Part shown: positions 8,099-17,840 of the stretch, one piece after another | How positions within the stretch are numbered: position 1 is the stretch's first letter | Layout of the letters: every line of letters starts with the position of its first letter | Assembly (NCBI RefSeq): GCF_002256285.1 | Contig: NZ_NKJE01000002.1 | Location: forward strand, 170,178 to 232,974 | Length of the DNA stretch: 62,797 nucleotides | From: Flavobacterium sp. BFFFF1 | GTDB taxonomy: Bacteria; Bacteroidota; Bacteroidia; Flavobacteriales; Flavobacteriaceae | Reading direction: 5' to 3' | Position numbers and translations under genes: made by a program | Notes under the pieces: model-generated | The model's database searches: none | The model's input: the letters and a program-made list of their open reading frames with translations, nothing else | Told to the model about the DNA's origin: nothing

Positions 8099-10291
8099 AT
8101 GACAAACGTACTTCTCATAACACCCCCTTTCACCCAGCTCAACACGCCCTATCCGGCGACCGCTTACATTAAAGGTTTTTTAAATACGAAGCAGATTTCG
8201 TCAGTACAGGCGGACCTCGGCATTGAAGTGATTTTGGAAATTTTTTCAGCAAAGGGGCTGACGGATTTGTTTTCGCTCATAGGTAACGCTTCCGCAGACA
8301 ATACTCCGAATGTCCAAAGGATTGTCGCACTGAAAGACTACTATGTCAAGACCATCGATTCGGTCATGCTTTTTCTTCAGGGAAAAAACCCAACGCTGGC
8401 ACTGCAGATTTGCCAGGAAGATTTTCTTCCGGAAGCGTCTCGTTTTGATCAGGTTGAAGAATTGGACTGGGCCTTTGGTACAATGGGGACACAGGACAAG
8501 GCGAAGCATCTCGCGACCTTGTATCTTGAGGATATTTCAGATTTAATCGTGGAATGTGTGGATGCTAATTTTGGCTTCAGCCGATACGCAGAAAGATTGG
8601 GACGCAGTGCCAGTTCGTTTGATGCGTTAAATGAGTCACTGCACGGAGCGCCGACGTATATTGACCGCATCTTATTTGAAATCCTAAAGACAAAATTCAC
8701 GGAGATACAACCCACACATCTACTGATATCAGTGCCTTTTCCGGGCAACTTATACGCCGCATTTCGCTGTGCGCAGTGGACGAAGAAGCATTACCCTGAT
8801 GTGATTGTAGCGATGGGAGGCGGTTTCCCAAATACAGAACTACGGTCATTATCAGATACGAGGGTTTTTGGTTTTGTGGATTATATCACGTTAGACGATG
8901 GCGAAGCACCGTTAGAGCAACTGTTTGCAAACCAAAACCTTCCGATAGAGCAACGAAAATACAAGCGCACGTTGTTGCTTGAAGATGGTAAAGTGATATA
9001 TCGGAACAATTCTCCATTGCACGACTACAAGCAGTCCCAGGTCGGTACTCCTGATTACAGCGATTTACTGCTTGACAAATACATTTCAGTAATCGAAATC
9101 GTGAACCCAATGCACCGGATGTGGAGTGACGGGCGCTGGAACAAACTGACTATGGCCCATGGTTGTTACTGGGGCAAATGTACGTTTTGCGACATATCAC
9201 TGGACTACATTAAAATATACGAGCCCGTCGCTGCCTCGTTGTTGTGCGACAGAATGGAAGAACTAATGGCACAAACGGGACAAAATGGCTTCCATTTTGT
9301 TGACGAAGCAGCACCACCCGCATTGATGCGTGCGGTAGCAATCGAAATCCTCAGGCGGAAACTTTCGGTGACCTGGTGGACCAATATCCGGTTTGAGAAA
9401 AGTTTCTCATCAGATTTATGCCAGTTGCTTCGTGCCTCAGGGTGCATCGCCGTTTCCGGCGGGCTGGAGGTCGCATCGGACAGGCTTCTGAAATTAATTG
9501 AAAAGGGCGTTACTGTGGAACAGGTGGCTAAAGTCACCCGGAATTTCACTGAATCCGGTATTATGGTTCATGCGTATCTGATGTACGGCTATCCGACACA
9601 AACCGTCCAGGAAACCATAGATAGCCTGGAAATGGTGCGGCAATTGTTTGAAGCCGGCGTACTGCAGTCGGGCTTTTGGCATCAGTTTGCGATGACGGCA
9701 CACAGTCCGGTTGGATTGTATCCTGAGAAGTTTGGTGTAATCAAGGATACCCAAGCGGTGAATTCTTTTGCCAATAACGACATTGCCTACAAAGACAAAA
9801 CGGGAATAAACCATGATAAATTTAGCTTTGGGCTGAAGAAATCGCTATTCAATTTTATGCATGGAATCTGTTTTGAATACCATTTACAGGATTGGTTTGA
9901 TTTTAAAATCCCGGCGACTAAGATTCCACCTGATTTTATTTTTAACGCCATAGAAACGCAGGAGAATTTTACAATCAGGCCCAACGCAAAAGTATTGTGG
10001 ATAGGAACGCAGCCGTCACTGGCTCATGTTACAAAGTCAAAAAAGGGAAAGACGTGGGAGTTGGCCGCATTGCGTTTTCACATGAAGAAAGAAGTGTTCG
10101 AAATCCCGTTGAGCAGGGAAGAAGGAGCGTGGCTTTTTGATTTGCTGAAAAAAATTCAGCCTGAAAACAGCCGCGTAATGACAATGGCAGAAGTGAAGTC
10201 AGATTTCGAAAAGAACCTGCCCGATTTTGAGTTATTTTGGTTCTCGAAGCCGATTCAGCAACTTCGGAAACAGGGACTATTGTGCCTTTAG
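8099..10291 (+). CDS. Cobalamin-binding-type radical SAM protein
   Basis: 730 residues. The N-terminus (VLLITPPFTQLNTPYPATAY) is the start of a B12-binding-like Rossmann domain. A DYITLDDGEAPLEQLF segment near residue 260 is the usual link to the radical SAM domain. The iron-sulfur cysteines appear in GCYWGKCTFC as Cys356, Cys361 and Cys364, a C-x4-C-x2-C spacing rather than the textbook C-x3-C-x2-C. Later blocks (GLEVASDRLLKLIEKGV, YLMYGYPTQT) fit the SAM barrel. Family members carry out methylations or rearrangements, often in natural-product or lipid pathways; the substrate cannot be told here. It stands alone, and its stop codon abuts the stop of the convergent gene with no spacer. Confidence 0.85.
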   Translation: MTNVLLITPPFTQLNTPYPATAYIKGFLNTKQISSVQADLGIEVILEIFSAKGLTDLFSLIGNASADNTPNVQRIVALKDYYVKTIDSVMLFLQGKNPTLALQICQEDFLPEASRFDQVEELDWAFGTMGTQDKAKHLATLYLEDISDLIVECVDANFGFSRYAERLGRSASSFDALNESLHGAPTYIDRILFEILKTKFTEIQPTHLLISVPFPGNLYAAFRCAQWTKKHYPDVIVAMGGGFPNTELRSLSDTRVFGFVDYITLDDGEAPLEQLFANQNLPIEQRKYKRTLLLEDGKVIYRNNSPLHDYKQSQVGTPDYSDLLLDKYISVIEIVNPMHRMWSDGRWNKLTMAHGCYWGKCTFCDISLDYIKIYEPVAASLLCDRMEELMAQTGQNGFHFVDEAAPPALMRAVAIEILRRKLSVTWWTNIRFEKSFSSDLCQLLRASGCIAVSGGLEVASDRLLKLIEKGVTVEQVAKVTRNFTESGIMVHAYLMYGYPTQTVQETIDSLEMVRQLFEAGVLQSGFWHQFAMTAHSPVGLYPEKFGVIKDTQAVNSFANNDIAYKDKTGINHDKFSFGLKKSLFNFMHGICFEYHLQDWFDFKIPATKIPPDFIFNAIETQENFTIRPNAKVLWIGTQPSLAHVTKSKKGKTWELAALRFHMKKEVFEIPLSREEGAWLFDLLKKIQPENSRVMTMAEVKSDFEKNLPDFELFWFSKPIQQLRKQGLLCL

Positions 10292-10735
10292 TCAATTCTT
10301 ATCTTGTTCCTGACTGTTCTCTGTTTTCTTTTTGCTGTTTTTTTTCTTATCCATTTTATCCTTTAAAGCCTGAAACTTTGCAAGTTGATCTTTATTTAAG
10401 AGCTCCTTTAGTTTTGCTTCCATTTTATCCTTTTCCAAATTCATTTTTTCGGACTTTCCAGTGTCAGGAATTTCTTCGGCACTGATGGATAACACTTTCT
10501 CTTTGTACTCCTGGATAATATTTTTTGTAGCAGCCTTCTGAAAATCATCAAGAGATAACTCTTTCGCCATTTTATCTGTCGATGCCTGCACGAAATCAAA
10601 TTCACTCTTTTTGTCCTTATTTTTTGTTTGAAACTGTCCCGGTCCACCGATGCTGCGGTCCACGCCGCCATATTGCGCAACTGCAGACATTCCCATAAGC
10701 ATCACAACAAAAAGAAAAATACCCCGCATAATCAA
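10292..10735 (-). CDS. Small exported, highly charged protein (Spy/LTxxQ-like)
   Basis: 147 residues with a signal peptide ending at SAVAQ (about residue 20). The mature part is rich in Lys, Glu and Asp. Residues 45-125 look largely helical, with a pattern (ELSLDDFQKAATKNIIQEYKEKV ... LNKDQLAKFQALKDKM, two segments) that resembles small periplasmic Spy-like chaperone or sensor proteins. The C-terminus is a Lys-rich tail. A TAnnTTTG box sits 24 nt upstream. Its stop codon directly abuts that of the convergent radical SAM gene. The family call is tentative. Confidence 0.7.
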   Translation of the reverse strand: MIMRGIFLFVVMLMGMSAVAQYGGVDRSIGGPGQFQTKNKDKKSEFDFVQASTDKMAKELSLDDFQKAATKNIIQEYKEKVLSISAEEIPDTGKSEKMNLEKDKMEAKLKELLNKDQLAKFQALKDKMDKKKNSKKKTENSQEQDKN

Positions 10736-10758
10736 ATGTTTTTAAGTACATTAAGCGT

Positions 10759-10766
10759 CAAATTTA
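10759..10766 (-). promoter_or_regulatory. -7 box (TAAATTTG) for the small exported protein
   Basis: Minus-strand TAAATTTG fits TAnnTTTG, 24 nt before the ATG at 10735. Confidence 0.5.
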
Positions 10767-10903
10767 GAACTAATCCGTAAATATCAGGTTGTGTATCCGT
10801 TAATTTTTTTGCAAAAGGTAAAATATCATTGGAGTTTGACATTATATGATATTTGCAAAATGGTATTAATGGTTATTTTTACCGAAACCATCTTTTGCAG
10901 TTT

Positions 10904-11989
10904 ATGAAATTTAATCCGAGGATGCCATTAATGGTATTTTTTTTATTCGTTATCTTTCAAGGTCATGCGCAGGTTGCTGCGGTTCAGCTTCATGGCCGCG
11001 CGGAACGTATAGAGAACGAAACGGTACTTATCGGGTCCGCATCGTCAGTATCGTTTGCTTTTACAGGAGATTCGCTCAGTATTGAACTGGAAAGCAGGGA
11101 TAGCCAACCGCATCATAATTATGTTTCGCTTGAACTTGACGGAGTATATCTGAAACGTTTAAAAATTGAGAAAGGCGCGAAACGATGGTACACCATTCCT
11201 GTCACGGGAAAATCAAACCACCGGCTTGTAATCTATAAAGCTACAGAAGCGGCAAATGGTACAGTAGTGTTTACTGGAGCCGATACAAAAATACTCGGCT
11301 TGCCGTCGACACAGTCAAGAAAGAAAATCGAGTTTATCGGAAATTCGATTACGTGCGGGATGGGCAATGATACTGCTGAAATCCCATGCGGGACGGGAGA
11401 ATGGTACGACCAGCACAATGCTTATTGGGCTTATGGTCCGATCCTTTCCCGGAAACTGGACGCCGATTTCCTGTTAAGTTCGGTCTCGGGAATTGGGATG
11501 TACCGGAATTGGAATGACGAGCACGAGAAAGAGGCCATTATGCCGGAAGTTTACGAAAAATTATACTTGAGTAAAGATTCTGATAAGAAGTACGATTTTA
11601 GTTTTAAACCCGATTTAATTAGTATTTGCCTTGGTACAAATGACCTTTCTGACGGCGATGGTAAAAAGCCCCGGCTTCCTTTCAATGAAGAAAAATATGT
11701 GGCCAACTATATTGCGTTTGTTAAAATGATTTATACACACAATCCACAGGCGCGGTTGGTATTGCTTACGAGCCCGATGATTTCGGGTGAAAAGAATGCC
11801 ACCTTCGTCAAATGCCTTGAGCGTGTGATTGCCGCTTTTGCAGGCGACAAAACCCATAAACCGATAGCCTTATTTGAATTCAAGCCTATGAAACCCAATG
11901 GCTGCGGCTACCATCCCGATAGGGAAGACCATAAGGTTATGGCCGCACAATTGGAATCGTTGTTTAAAAAATTATTGGATGAGAAATAA
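10904..11989 (+). CDS. SGNH/GDSL carbohydrate esterase, CE2-like
   Basis: 361 residues from the ATG at 10904. An upstream in-frame ATG at 10853 would bury the signal peptide (MPLMVFFLFVIFQGHAQ), so 10904 is preferred. Residues about 25-130 form the N-terminal jelly-roll domain of CE2 acetyl esterases. From residue 140 an SGNH hydrolase follows, with block I FIGNSIT (Ser148), block III LGTNDLSDGDG, and a C-terminal HPDREDH segment supplying the Asp/His side. CE2 enzymes remove acetyl groups from xylan or glucomannan. It overlaps the following esterase gene by 11 nt, and the pair heads the plus-strand arm of the mannan locus. The substrate is inferred from context. Confidence 0.8.
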   Translation: MKFNPRMPLMVFFLFVIFQGHAQVAAVQLHGRAERIENETVLIGSASSVSFAFTGDSLSIELESRDSQPHHNYVSLELDGVYLKRLKIEKGAKRWYTIPVTGKSNHRLVIYKATEAANGTVVFTGADTKILGLPSTQSRKKIEFIGNSITCGMGNDTAEIPCGTGEWYDQHNAYWAYGPILSRKLDADFLLSSVSGIGMYRNWNDEHEKEAIMPEVYEKLYLSKDSDKKYDFSFKPDLISICLGTNDLSDGDGKKPRLPFNEEKYVANYIAFVKMIYTHNPQARLVLLTSPMISGEKNATFVKCLERVIAAFAGDKTHKPIALFEFKPMKPNGCGYHPDREDHKVMAAQLESLFKKLLDEK

Positions 11990-13358
11990 AGCTTTAATTT
12001 GGTTGTATATTTTGATGACGACTCCTTTTGCCATGGCCAATGTAACGCTTCCTTCCTTTTTTTTAGACAATATGGTGCTGCAACGCAACACAATAGTATC
12101 AATCTGGGGTTGGGGCAATCCAAACGAGGAGATCACGCTTACTACTGGCTGGGATCAAAAAGAATACAAAGTAAAGACAGGCAACCAGGCAAATTGGAAA
12201 GTCTCATTTGCCACACCGGAAGCAGGCGGACCACACACCATTGCCATAAAAGGTTACAATGAAATCGTCCTGAAAAATATACTGATCGGTGAGGTTTGGC
12301 TGTGTTCCGGGCAATCCAATATGGAAATGTCGGCGTCGTGGGGAATCAAAGACGGAGAACAGGAAACGGCAGCGGCAACCGACAGCAACATCCGTTTTTT
12401 TACCGTCGCAAAACATTCAGCAACGACACCTCAGGACAACCTTTTGGGTGCTTGGGAACCGTGTAGCCCTGAAACCATGAAGCACTTCAGTGCCGTGGGG
12501 TATTACTTTGCAAAAAGGCTGCGTAAGGAACTTAAGAATGTGCCAATTGGATTAATTTGTTCGGCCTGGGGCGGCACCCCTGCTGAGATCTGGATGCCGG
12601 AACACGTCGTCCAAAGTGATCCATTATTACGCGAGGCCGCACAAAAAATAAATCCGGAACAGTGGGGGCCGGAACAGCCGGGCCGCGCGTTTAATGCGAT
12701 GATCCATCCGCTAGTCGGTTTTTGTATGGCAGGGGTGTTGTGGTATCAGGGCGAACGCAATGTGGGTGCTTCGAATTACGATAAGACGCTCGCAGCATTA
12801 ATTGCCTCATGGCGGCAGCAATGGAAGCAGGATTTTCCTTTTTATATCGTTCAGATCGCCCCTTTCAACTATGGCAATAATGGCGAAGCCGCTGCGGTAA
12901 TCCGGGAAGCACAGCGTAAAGTGGCTATGGGTGTCGGGAATTCAGGATTGGTGGTCACAAGCGATGTCGCTACCGTTGATGATATCCATCCGAAAGACAA
13001 GAAACCTGTAGGCGAAAGACTGGCGGGACTGGCGTTAAAAAATACGTACAACATTGAAACTGGAGTGGTCAATGGTCCGACATTTAGGGAAATAAAGATT
13101 GAGAAAGACAAGGTTGCCGTTTATTTTGACAATTCAGAGGGATTGTATGTTAAAGATAAAATGCCGACGCAGTTTGAAATAGCAGGGGTGGATAATATTT
13201 TTTATGCGGCTGATGCCAAGATAAAAAACAAGGCGGTCTGGTTGCATTCTGATAAGGTAAAACAACCTGTTAAGGTGCGCTATGGATGGAGCAACACGGC
13301 CTTGGCCTCGCTGTTCAATGGGGCAGGTTTGCCTGCATCGACATTTAGTTCCGAATAA
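11979..13358 (+). CDS. Sialate O-acetylesterase-family esterase
   Basis: 459 residues from the ATG at 11979, which overlaps the stop of the CE2-like gene (translational coupling). A signal peptide (ILMTTPFAMA) precedes the mature start. The SASA/SGNH domain begins with LCSGQSNMEMS (Ser113 as nucleophile). A GVLWYQGERNVG segment and DIHPKDKKPVGERLA near residue 345 supply the conserved Gln/Asn and His blocks. Homologues in polysaccharide loci act as acetyl esterases on hemicellulose rather than on sialic acid. Next to CE2, GH26 and GH5 mannanases, deacetylation of glucomannan is the likely job. Confidence 0.8.
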   Translation: MRNKALIWLYILMTTPFAMANVTLPSFFLDNMVLQRNTIVSIWGWGNPNEEITLTTGWDQKEYKVKTGNQANWKVSFATPEAGGPHTIAIKGYNEIVLKNILIGEVWLCSGQSNMEMSASWGIKDGEQETAAATDSNIRFFTVAKHSATTPQDNLLGAWEPCSPETMKHFSAVGYYFAKRLRKELKNVPIGLICSAWGGTPAEIWMPEHVVQSDPLLREAAQKINPEQWGPEQPGRAFNAMIHPLVGFCMAGVLWYQGERNVGASNYDKTLAALIASWRQQWKQDFPFYIVQIAPFNYGNNGEAAAVIREAQRKVAMGVGNSGLVVTSDVATVDDIHPKDKKPVGERLAGLALKNTYNIETGVVNGPTFREIKIEKDKVAVYFDNSEGLYVKDKMPTQFEIAGVDNIFYAADAKIKNKAVWLHSDKVKQPVKVRYGWSNTALASLFNGAGLPASTFSSE

Positions 13359-13491
13359 AATACGGTTGGGTTAGGGGTAGAGGCGGTATCCTTTTTATGG
13401 CTGTGAGCGCCTTGGGTTACAGGGCACGTTAATCCATAAAAAGATAAAGCCGAAAGCCCGACCCGCAGGGGAACCCCAAAAAGAAATAAAA

Positions 13492-15771
13492 ATGAAAACA
13501 AAATTGATGATTCCGGGGATTTTTTCCCTACTGACACTGACGAGTATGAACGCACAAAACAAAGCCCACCTGGACAAGACCAAACCCATTGAAACGCGTA
13601 TTGACCTGCTGATGCACGAGATGACGCTCGAGGAAAAAATCGGGCAGATGAACCAGTACAATGGTTTTTGGGATGTGACGGGGCCTGCGCCTACGGGCGG
13701 TTCAGCCGAGTTGAAATATGAGCACCTGCGGAAAGGCTACGTCGGTTCGATGTTGTCCGTGCGCGGTGTGAAGAACGTGCGCGCCGTACAGAAAATCGCT
13801 GTTGAGGAAACCCGGCTGGGGATTCCGCTGATTATTGGGTTTGATGTAATCCATGGCTATAAGACGTTAAGCCCGATTCCGCTGGCGGAGGCCGCAAGCT
13901 GGGATATGGACGCGATTAAAAAGTCGGCGGCAGTGGCAGCAGATGAGGCATCCGCTTCCGGTATTGCCTGGACATTCGGGCCGATGGTCGATATTTCAAG
14001 GGATGCGCGCTGGGGCCGTGTAATGGAAGGCGCAGGCGAAGATCCGTATTTAGGGAGTAAGGTGGCCGAAGCACGTGTAAAAGGATTCCAGGGCGATAAT
14101 TTTGCGGGGAACAACCATATTGCGGCGTGCGCAAAACATTTTGCAGCCTATGGTTTTGCCGAAGCGGGCAGAGATTACAACACCGTTGACATTAGCAATT
14201 CGACCTTGTACAATATTGTATTGCCACCGTTTGAAGCCGCTAAAAATGCCGGTGTACGAACGTTTATGAATTCGTTTAACATCCTGAACGGTGTGCCGGC
14301 AACGGGCAATGTGTTTTTACAGCGTGACATCCTCAAAGGCAAATGGCAGTTCGATGGATTTGTGGTTTCGGACTGGGCTTCGGTAAAGGAAATGGTATCG
14401 CACGGATATGCAAAAGATGGTGCGGAAGCCGCGATGAAAGCGGTTATTGCAGGATCGGACATGGACATGGAGGCGCATTTGTATGTCGAAGAGCTCGCCA
14501 AATTGGTGAAAGAAGGTAGAGTAGACGAGAAACTGATTGACGACGCGGTTAGGAGAATTTTAAGGGTGAAGTTTGAGCTAGGCTTGTTTGACGATCCGTA
14601 TAAATTCTGTGATGAGAAAAGGGAAAAGGAAGTGATTGGCAGTAAAGCCAACCATGACGCGGTTTTGGATATGGCGATGAAATCGATCGTGTTGCTGAAG
14701 AACGAGAAGCAATTGCTTCCATTGAAGAAGGCCGGGCAAAAGATTGCGCTTATCGGCGCGCTGGCGAACGACAAAAACAGTCCGTTGGGCAGCTGGCGAT
14801 TGGGATCTGATGATAACACTGCGGTGTCGGTACTCGAGGGCATGCAGGAATACAAGGGTAATGTGTTAACGTATGAAAAAGGCACAGACCTGACCGTTGG
14901 GAAAACGGCTTTTATCGACGAATTGAAATTTAACAACACGGATACAAGCGGATTTGAAGCGGCGGTAAAGGCTGCCAAGACTGCCGATGTCGTTGTGATG
15001 GTTCTGGGCGAGCACGGCTTCCAGAGTGGCGAGGGCAGGAGCAGGACGAACCTGGATTTGCCCGGCAACCAGCAGGCGTTGCTTGAGGCGGTGTATCAAG
15101 CGAATCCCAATATTGTATTGGTATTGAACAACGGGCGGCCATTGACCATTCCGTGGGCGGCAGAGCATATTCCTGCCATTGTGGAAGCCTGGCATTTAGG
15201 AACAGAAACGGGTAACGCCGTAGCGAAAGTGCTGTATGGCGACTACAATCCAAGCGGGAAACTGCCGATGTCCTTTCCGAGGAATGTAGGGCAGGTACCG
15301 ATTTACTATAACAATTACAATACCGGACGTCCGGTAGACAGCGATAACAATGTGTTTTGGTCACATTATTCTGATGTGGAGAAAACGCCGCAGTATGCGT
15401 TTGGGTTTGGGTTGAGTTATACGACGTTTGCTTATAAAGACCTACAGGTTGCAAAAAGTTATGCAAAGGGTGAACCGGTAAAAGTCTCCATTACAGTTAC
15501 CAATACGGGCGACTATGATGGCAAGGAAGTCGTACAGTTGTATATTCACGACCTGGCTGCCAGTTTAGCAAGACCGGTTAAGGAACTCAAAAGCTTTGAA
15601 TTGACGTCGCTTAAAAAAGGGGAAAGCGGGTCAATCACCTTTACATTGACTGATAAGGAATTGGGATTCTACGATAATGATGGCAAATTCATTGTTGAAC
15701 CGGGTGTCTTTAAGGTTATGGTTGGGGGAAGCTCTGACAAAACCATTGACTCGGCGTTTGAGATAAAATAG
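13492..15771 (+). CDS. bglX: GH3 beta-glucosidase (BglX type)
   Basis: 759 residues, exported (signal peptide ending SMNAQ, residue about 22). The GH3 N-terminal barrel carries KHFAAYG and FDGFVVSDW, with Asp294 as catalytic nucleophile. The C-terminal GH3 domain (GEHGFQSGEGRSRT...) and a fibronectin-III-like domain (residues about 660-755, VSITVTNTGDYDGKEVVQLY) follow. Full length for BglX. It removes terminal beta-glucose, or possibly beta-mannose or xylose, from oligosaccharides in the periplasm. It follows the two esterases on the same strand after 133 nt in which no gene was seen, and faces the GH5 gene convergently (70-nt gap). Confidence 0.9.
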   Translation: MKTKLMIPGIFSLLTLTSMNAQNKAHLDKTKPIETRIDLLMHEMTLEEKIGQMNQYNGFWDVTGPAPTGGSAELKYEHLRKGYVGSMLSVRGVKNVRAVQKIAVEETRLGIPLIIGFDVIHGYKTLSPIPLAEAASWDMDAIKKSAAVAADEASASGIAWTFGPMVDISRDARWGRVMEGAGEDPYLGSKVAEARVKGFQGDNFAGNNHIAACAKHFAAYGFAEAGRDYNTVDISNSTLYNIVLPPFEAAKNAGVRTFMNSFNILNGVPATGNVFLQRDILKGKWQFDGFVVSDWASVKEMVSHGYAKDGAEAAMKAVIAGSDMDMEAHLYVEELAKLVKEGRVDEKLIDDAVRRILRVKFELGLFDDPYKFCDEKREKEVIGSKANHDAVLDMAMKSIVLLKNEKQLLPLKKAGQKIALIGALANDKNSPLGSWRLGSDDNTAVSVLEGMQEYKGNVLTYEKGTDLTVGKTAFIDELKFNNTDTSGFEAAVKAAKTADVVVMVLGEHGFQSGEGRSRTNLDLPGNQQALLEAVYQANPNIVLVLNNGRPLTIPWAAEHIPAIVEAWHLGTETGNAVAKVLYGDYNPSGKLPMSFPRNVGQVPIYYNNYNTGRPVDSDNNVFWSHYSDVEKTPQYAFGFGLSYTTFAYKDLQVAKSYAKGEPVKVSITVTNTGDYDGKEVVQLYIHDLAASLARPVKELKSFELTSLKKGESGSITFTLTDKELGFYDNDGKFIVEPGVFKVMVGGSSDKTIDSAFEIK

Positions 15772-15841
15772 CGTTTGTTTCCTGATATTCCAATGATTTA
15801 TCTAATTGGCGCTTATACCATTTTATAAATGGGCGTCACAA

Positions 15842-17119
15842 TCAATTTCCTAAAGCTTCATTATAGGTTTTAATCGATTCCAATAGCTGGCTGTCTGAAC
15901 CAAACACGGTATTCAATCCCTGTGGTTCCTGCGGTGGATCAGCGGTATAGGGATCGCCTATAGTCCATTTGCCTTGTTCATTTTTAGCAGCACCCTCTCC
16001 GCCAAATCCCCAAAAGTTGATGCCGCGCAGCGGGCCGTTTTCAAGTTTGCTTCTTTTCAGTGTTTCAAAGAAGAGGCTGTAAAATGCACGCCGATGGTTG
16101 TCGGGATTATTTGCGGAGAGACCCTCGTGTTCGCGTGGCAGGCCAAATTCTTCAATCACGATTGGGCGTCCCATTTTCTTAGCTGCAGCTACGTGTTCTT
16201 CGATGTAACTCGCAGTATTCTTTAGCGTGGCCGGCATGGTGGCATCAGCCTCTTCTGCGTTATACCAACTCCAGTTTTTCGGCCAGATGTGCATCGTAAG
16301 GTAATCGATCTTTGGGTTCGCGTGGGTACGGACATACGTTGCCAGATCGCCATTTGCGCCCATCCTTCCTTCGGAACCCGTACAAATGAGGTGGTTTTTA
16401 TCCAGGCTGTCAATCAGATCGACGGTTTTGTTCAGCCAGTCGGTAAAGGCAGCTTCATTCTCAGGCGTAAAAACGCGGGGTTCATTGGCCACCTGCCACG
16501 CCATGATTGTGGGGTCATCGGTATATTTCTTTTTGGTATACCCGTTGGTCCGCCCAATGATAAACCGGATGTGTTTTTCCAAAGCTTCCTTGCACGGTTC
16601 ACACGAGTGGAACTGCGCCACATAGGACATAAATTTGTCCCAGGTGTTAGCAGGACTTAGGTTGGGATTTGGGATAGGGCCTTTTCCATTCCATTCGAGG
16701 TATTGCGACATGCCTCCTGACCATTCCCAGTTGTTGGTCAGGTACAACACGGCCGTCATCTTCCTTTTTCCCATTTCAGAAAGCAGAAAGTCAAGCCCTG
16801 CCAATAAATCTTCATTGTATTTTCCCTGTGATGGCTGTAGCGGCTCGCGCACCGTAAAGTCATAGTTCCCTCCATCGGCACCCACCATCACCCGAAGGTT
16901 TGTAATACCGTATTTTTTCATCTCATCCAACTCCCGAAGCAATCTCGGGCGGTCACCGCTTTTAGCACCCAGCAACGCACCGTACCAGTAATTCGCCCCG
17001 ACGTAGGAATAGTCTTTTCCATCTTTTACGAATTCAGTTCCTTTGACAGCGACAAATTGCTGCGCGTTTGTGAGTTGTATCGCAAAAGCCAATAGCAAAA
17101 GCGTAATTGATTTTCTCAT
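15842..17119 (-). CDS. GH5 endo-beta-mannanase (GH5_7-like)
   Basis: 425 residues from the ATG at 17119. A longer frame to 17194 exists, but the signal peptide MRKSITLLLLAFAIQLTNAQ starts here. The GH5 barrel has the acid/base in AWQVANEPRVF (Glu213) and the nucleophile in PIVIEEFGLPRE (Glu324). LRVMVGADGG and the WPKNWSWY segment are typical of subfamily 7, the bacterial and plant mannanases. It cuts the beta-1,4-mannan backbone, probably in the periplasm or outside. It is the last gene of the minus-strand mannan operon, 152 nt after the carbohydrate-binding-like gene. Subfamily assignment is by eye. Confidence 0.85.
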   Translation of the reverse strand: MRKSITLLLLAFAIQLTNAQQFVAVKGTEFVKDGKDYSYVGANYWYGALLGAKSGDRPRLLRELDEMKKYGITNLRVMVGADGGNYDFTVREPLQPSQGKYNEDLLAGLDFLLSEMGKRKMTAVLYLTNNWEWSGGMSQYLEWNGKGPIPNPNLSPANTWDKFMSYVAQFHSCEPCKEALEKHIRFIIGRTNGYTKKKYTDDPTIMAWQVANEPRVFTPENEAAFTDWLNKTVDLIDSLDKNHLICTGSEGRMGANGDLATYVRTHANPKIDYLTMHIWPKNWSWYNAEEADATMPATLKNTASYIEEHVAAAKKMGRPIVIEEFGLPREHEGLSANNPDNHRRAFYSLFFETLKRSKLENGPLRGINFWGFGGEGAAKNEQGKWTIGDPYTADPPQEPQGLNTVFGSDSQLLESIKTYNEALGN

Positions 17120-17271
17120 AATTTTTATTTTTTTGGCAGCATATCCTGCTATCGCCTTTATCTTTTTATCAGCGTTTTCGGTACGCTTTTGCAAAGCGTT
17201 CGCAAACCGAAATTAAAAAGGATACCGGCTCTATCAGGGCTGCAGTTCCAACGTAAAATTAGCTTTTTTTG

Positions 17272-17829
17272 TTATTGTTTAACTGCTGCCGCTTCCATGG
17301 CCTTGTTGTATTGTTCGAGTGTCATTGCAATAGCTTTCACATCGTCAAAAAACAGAGTGCCATTGGTTTTTCCCAATGCCAGCAAAATTCTTATTTTTTT
17401 GGCCTCTTCAGGAAGTCTTACGACCTTTTTATATAGTACCCATTCGGTAGTGCCGGTAACGTTGGCGACGCTTTCATAACGGATATTTTGTTCTCCCGCA
17501 GTCAAGAGTTCTACATTCATCAGTCCCGTATTGTAGGCCTCTGCCTGCACTTCAATTGCCTCTGCCTTGATCCAGACACTGAATTCAATCGCAGCAGTAT
17601 TTTTCGGAAGATTAATAATCTGGTCGATGCCTTTCCATTCGGCACCGACATATTGTACGATCATGCCGCTGTTCGCGCCACTTTTTTTATTGTACGGACT
17701 TAGTGTGGCTGCGTCGCCGCGCCAAAAGTCAGTATTGTTGTCGAAGCCACCGTTTAACACGATGTTTTTTTGCGCTTGGATGCCGCCAGAAAAAACGAGA
17801 ACCATAAATAATAATAAAGTTGATTTCAT
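17272..17829 (-). CDS. Exported carbohydrate-binding-module-like protein
   Basis: 185 residues with a signal peptide (MKSTLLLFMVLVFSGGIQAQ). The rest reads as a single beta-sandwich of the galactose-binding or CBM4/9-like type: IVLNGGFDNNTDFWRG at the start, a central IDQIINLPKNTAAIEFSVWI strand region and TLFFDDVKAIAM near the end. No catalytic residues are seen. It lies 11 nt downstream of a GH26 mannanase in the same operon, so it may help hold mannan chains for the adjacent enzymes. The binding role is inference from fold-like patterns and context. Confidence 0.65.
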   Translation of the reverse strand: MKSTLLLFMVLVFSGGIQAQKNIVLNGGFDNNTDFWRGDAATLSPYNKKSGANSGMIVQYVGAEWKGIDQIINLPKNTAAIEFSVWIKAEAIEVQAEAYNTGLMNVELLTAGEQNIRYESVANVTGTTEWVLYKKVVRLPEEAKKIRILLALGKTNGTLFFDDVKAIAMTLEQYNKAMEAAAVKQ

Positions 17830-17840
17830 ATCATTTGAAT

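Noticed and set aside
14175..15068. Long minus-strand frame of 297 codons inside the GH3 gene
   Set aside because: It lies wholly antisense to a full-length GH3 enzyme with intact catalytic motifs, and its translation shows no recognisable protein.
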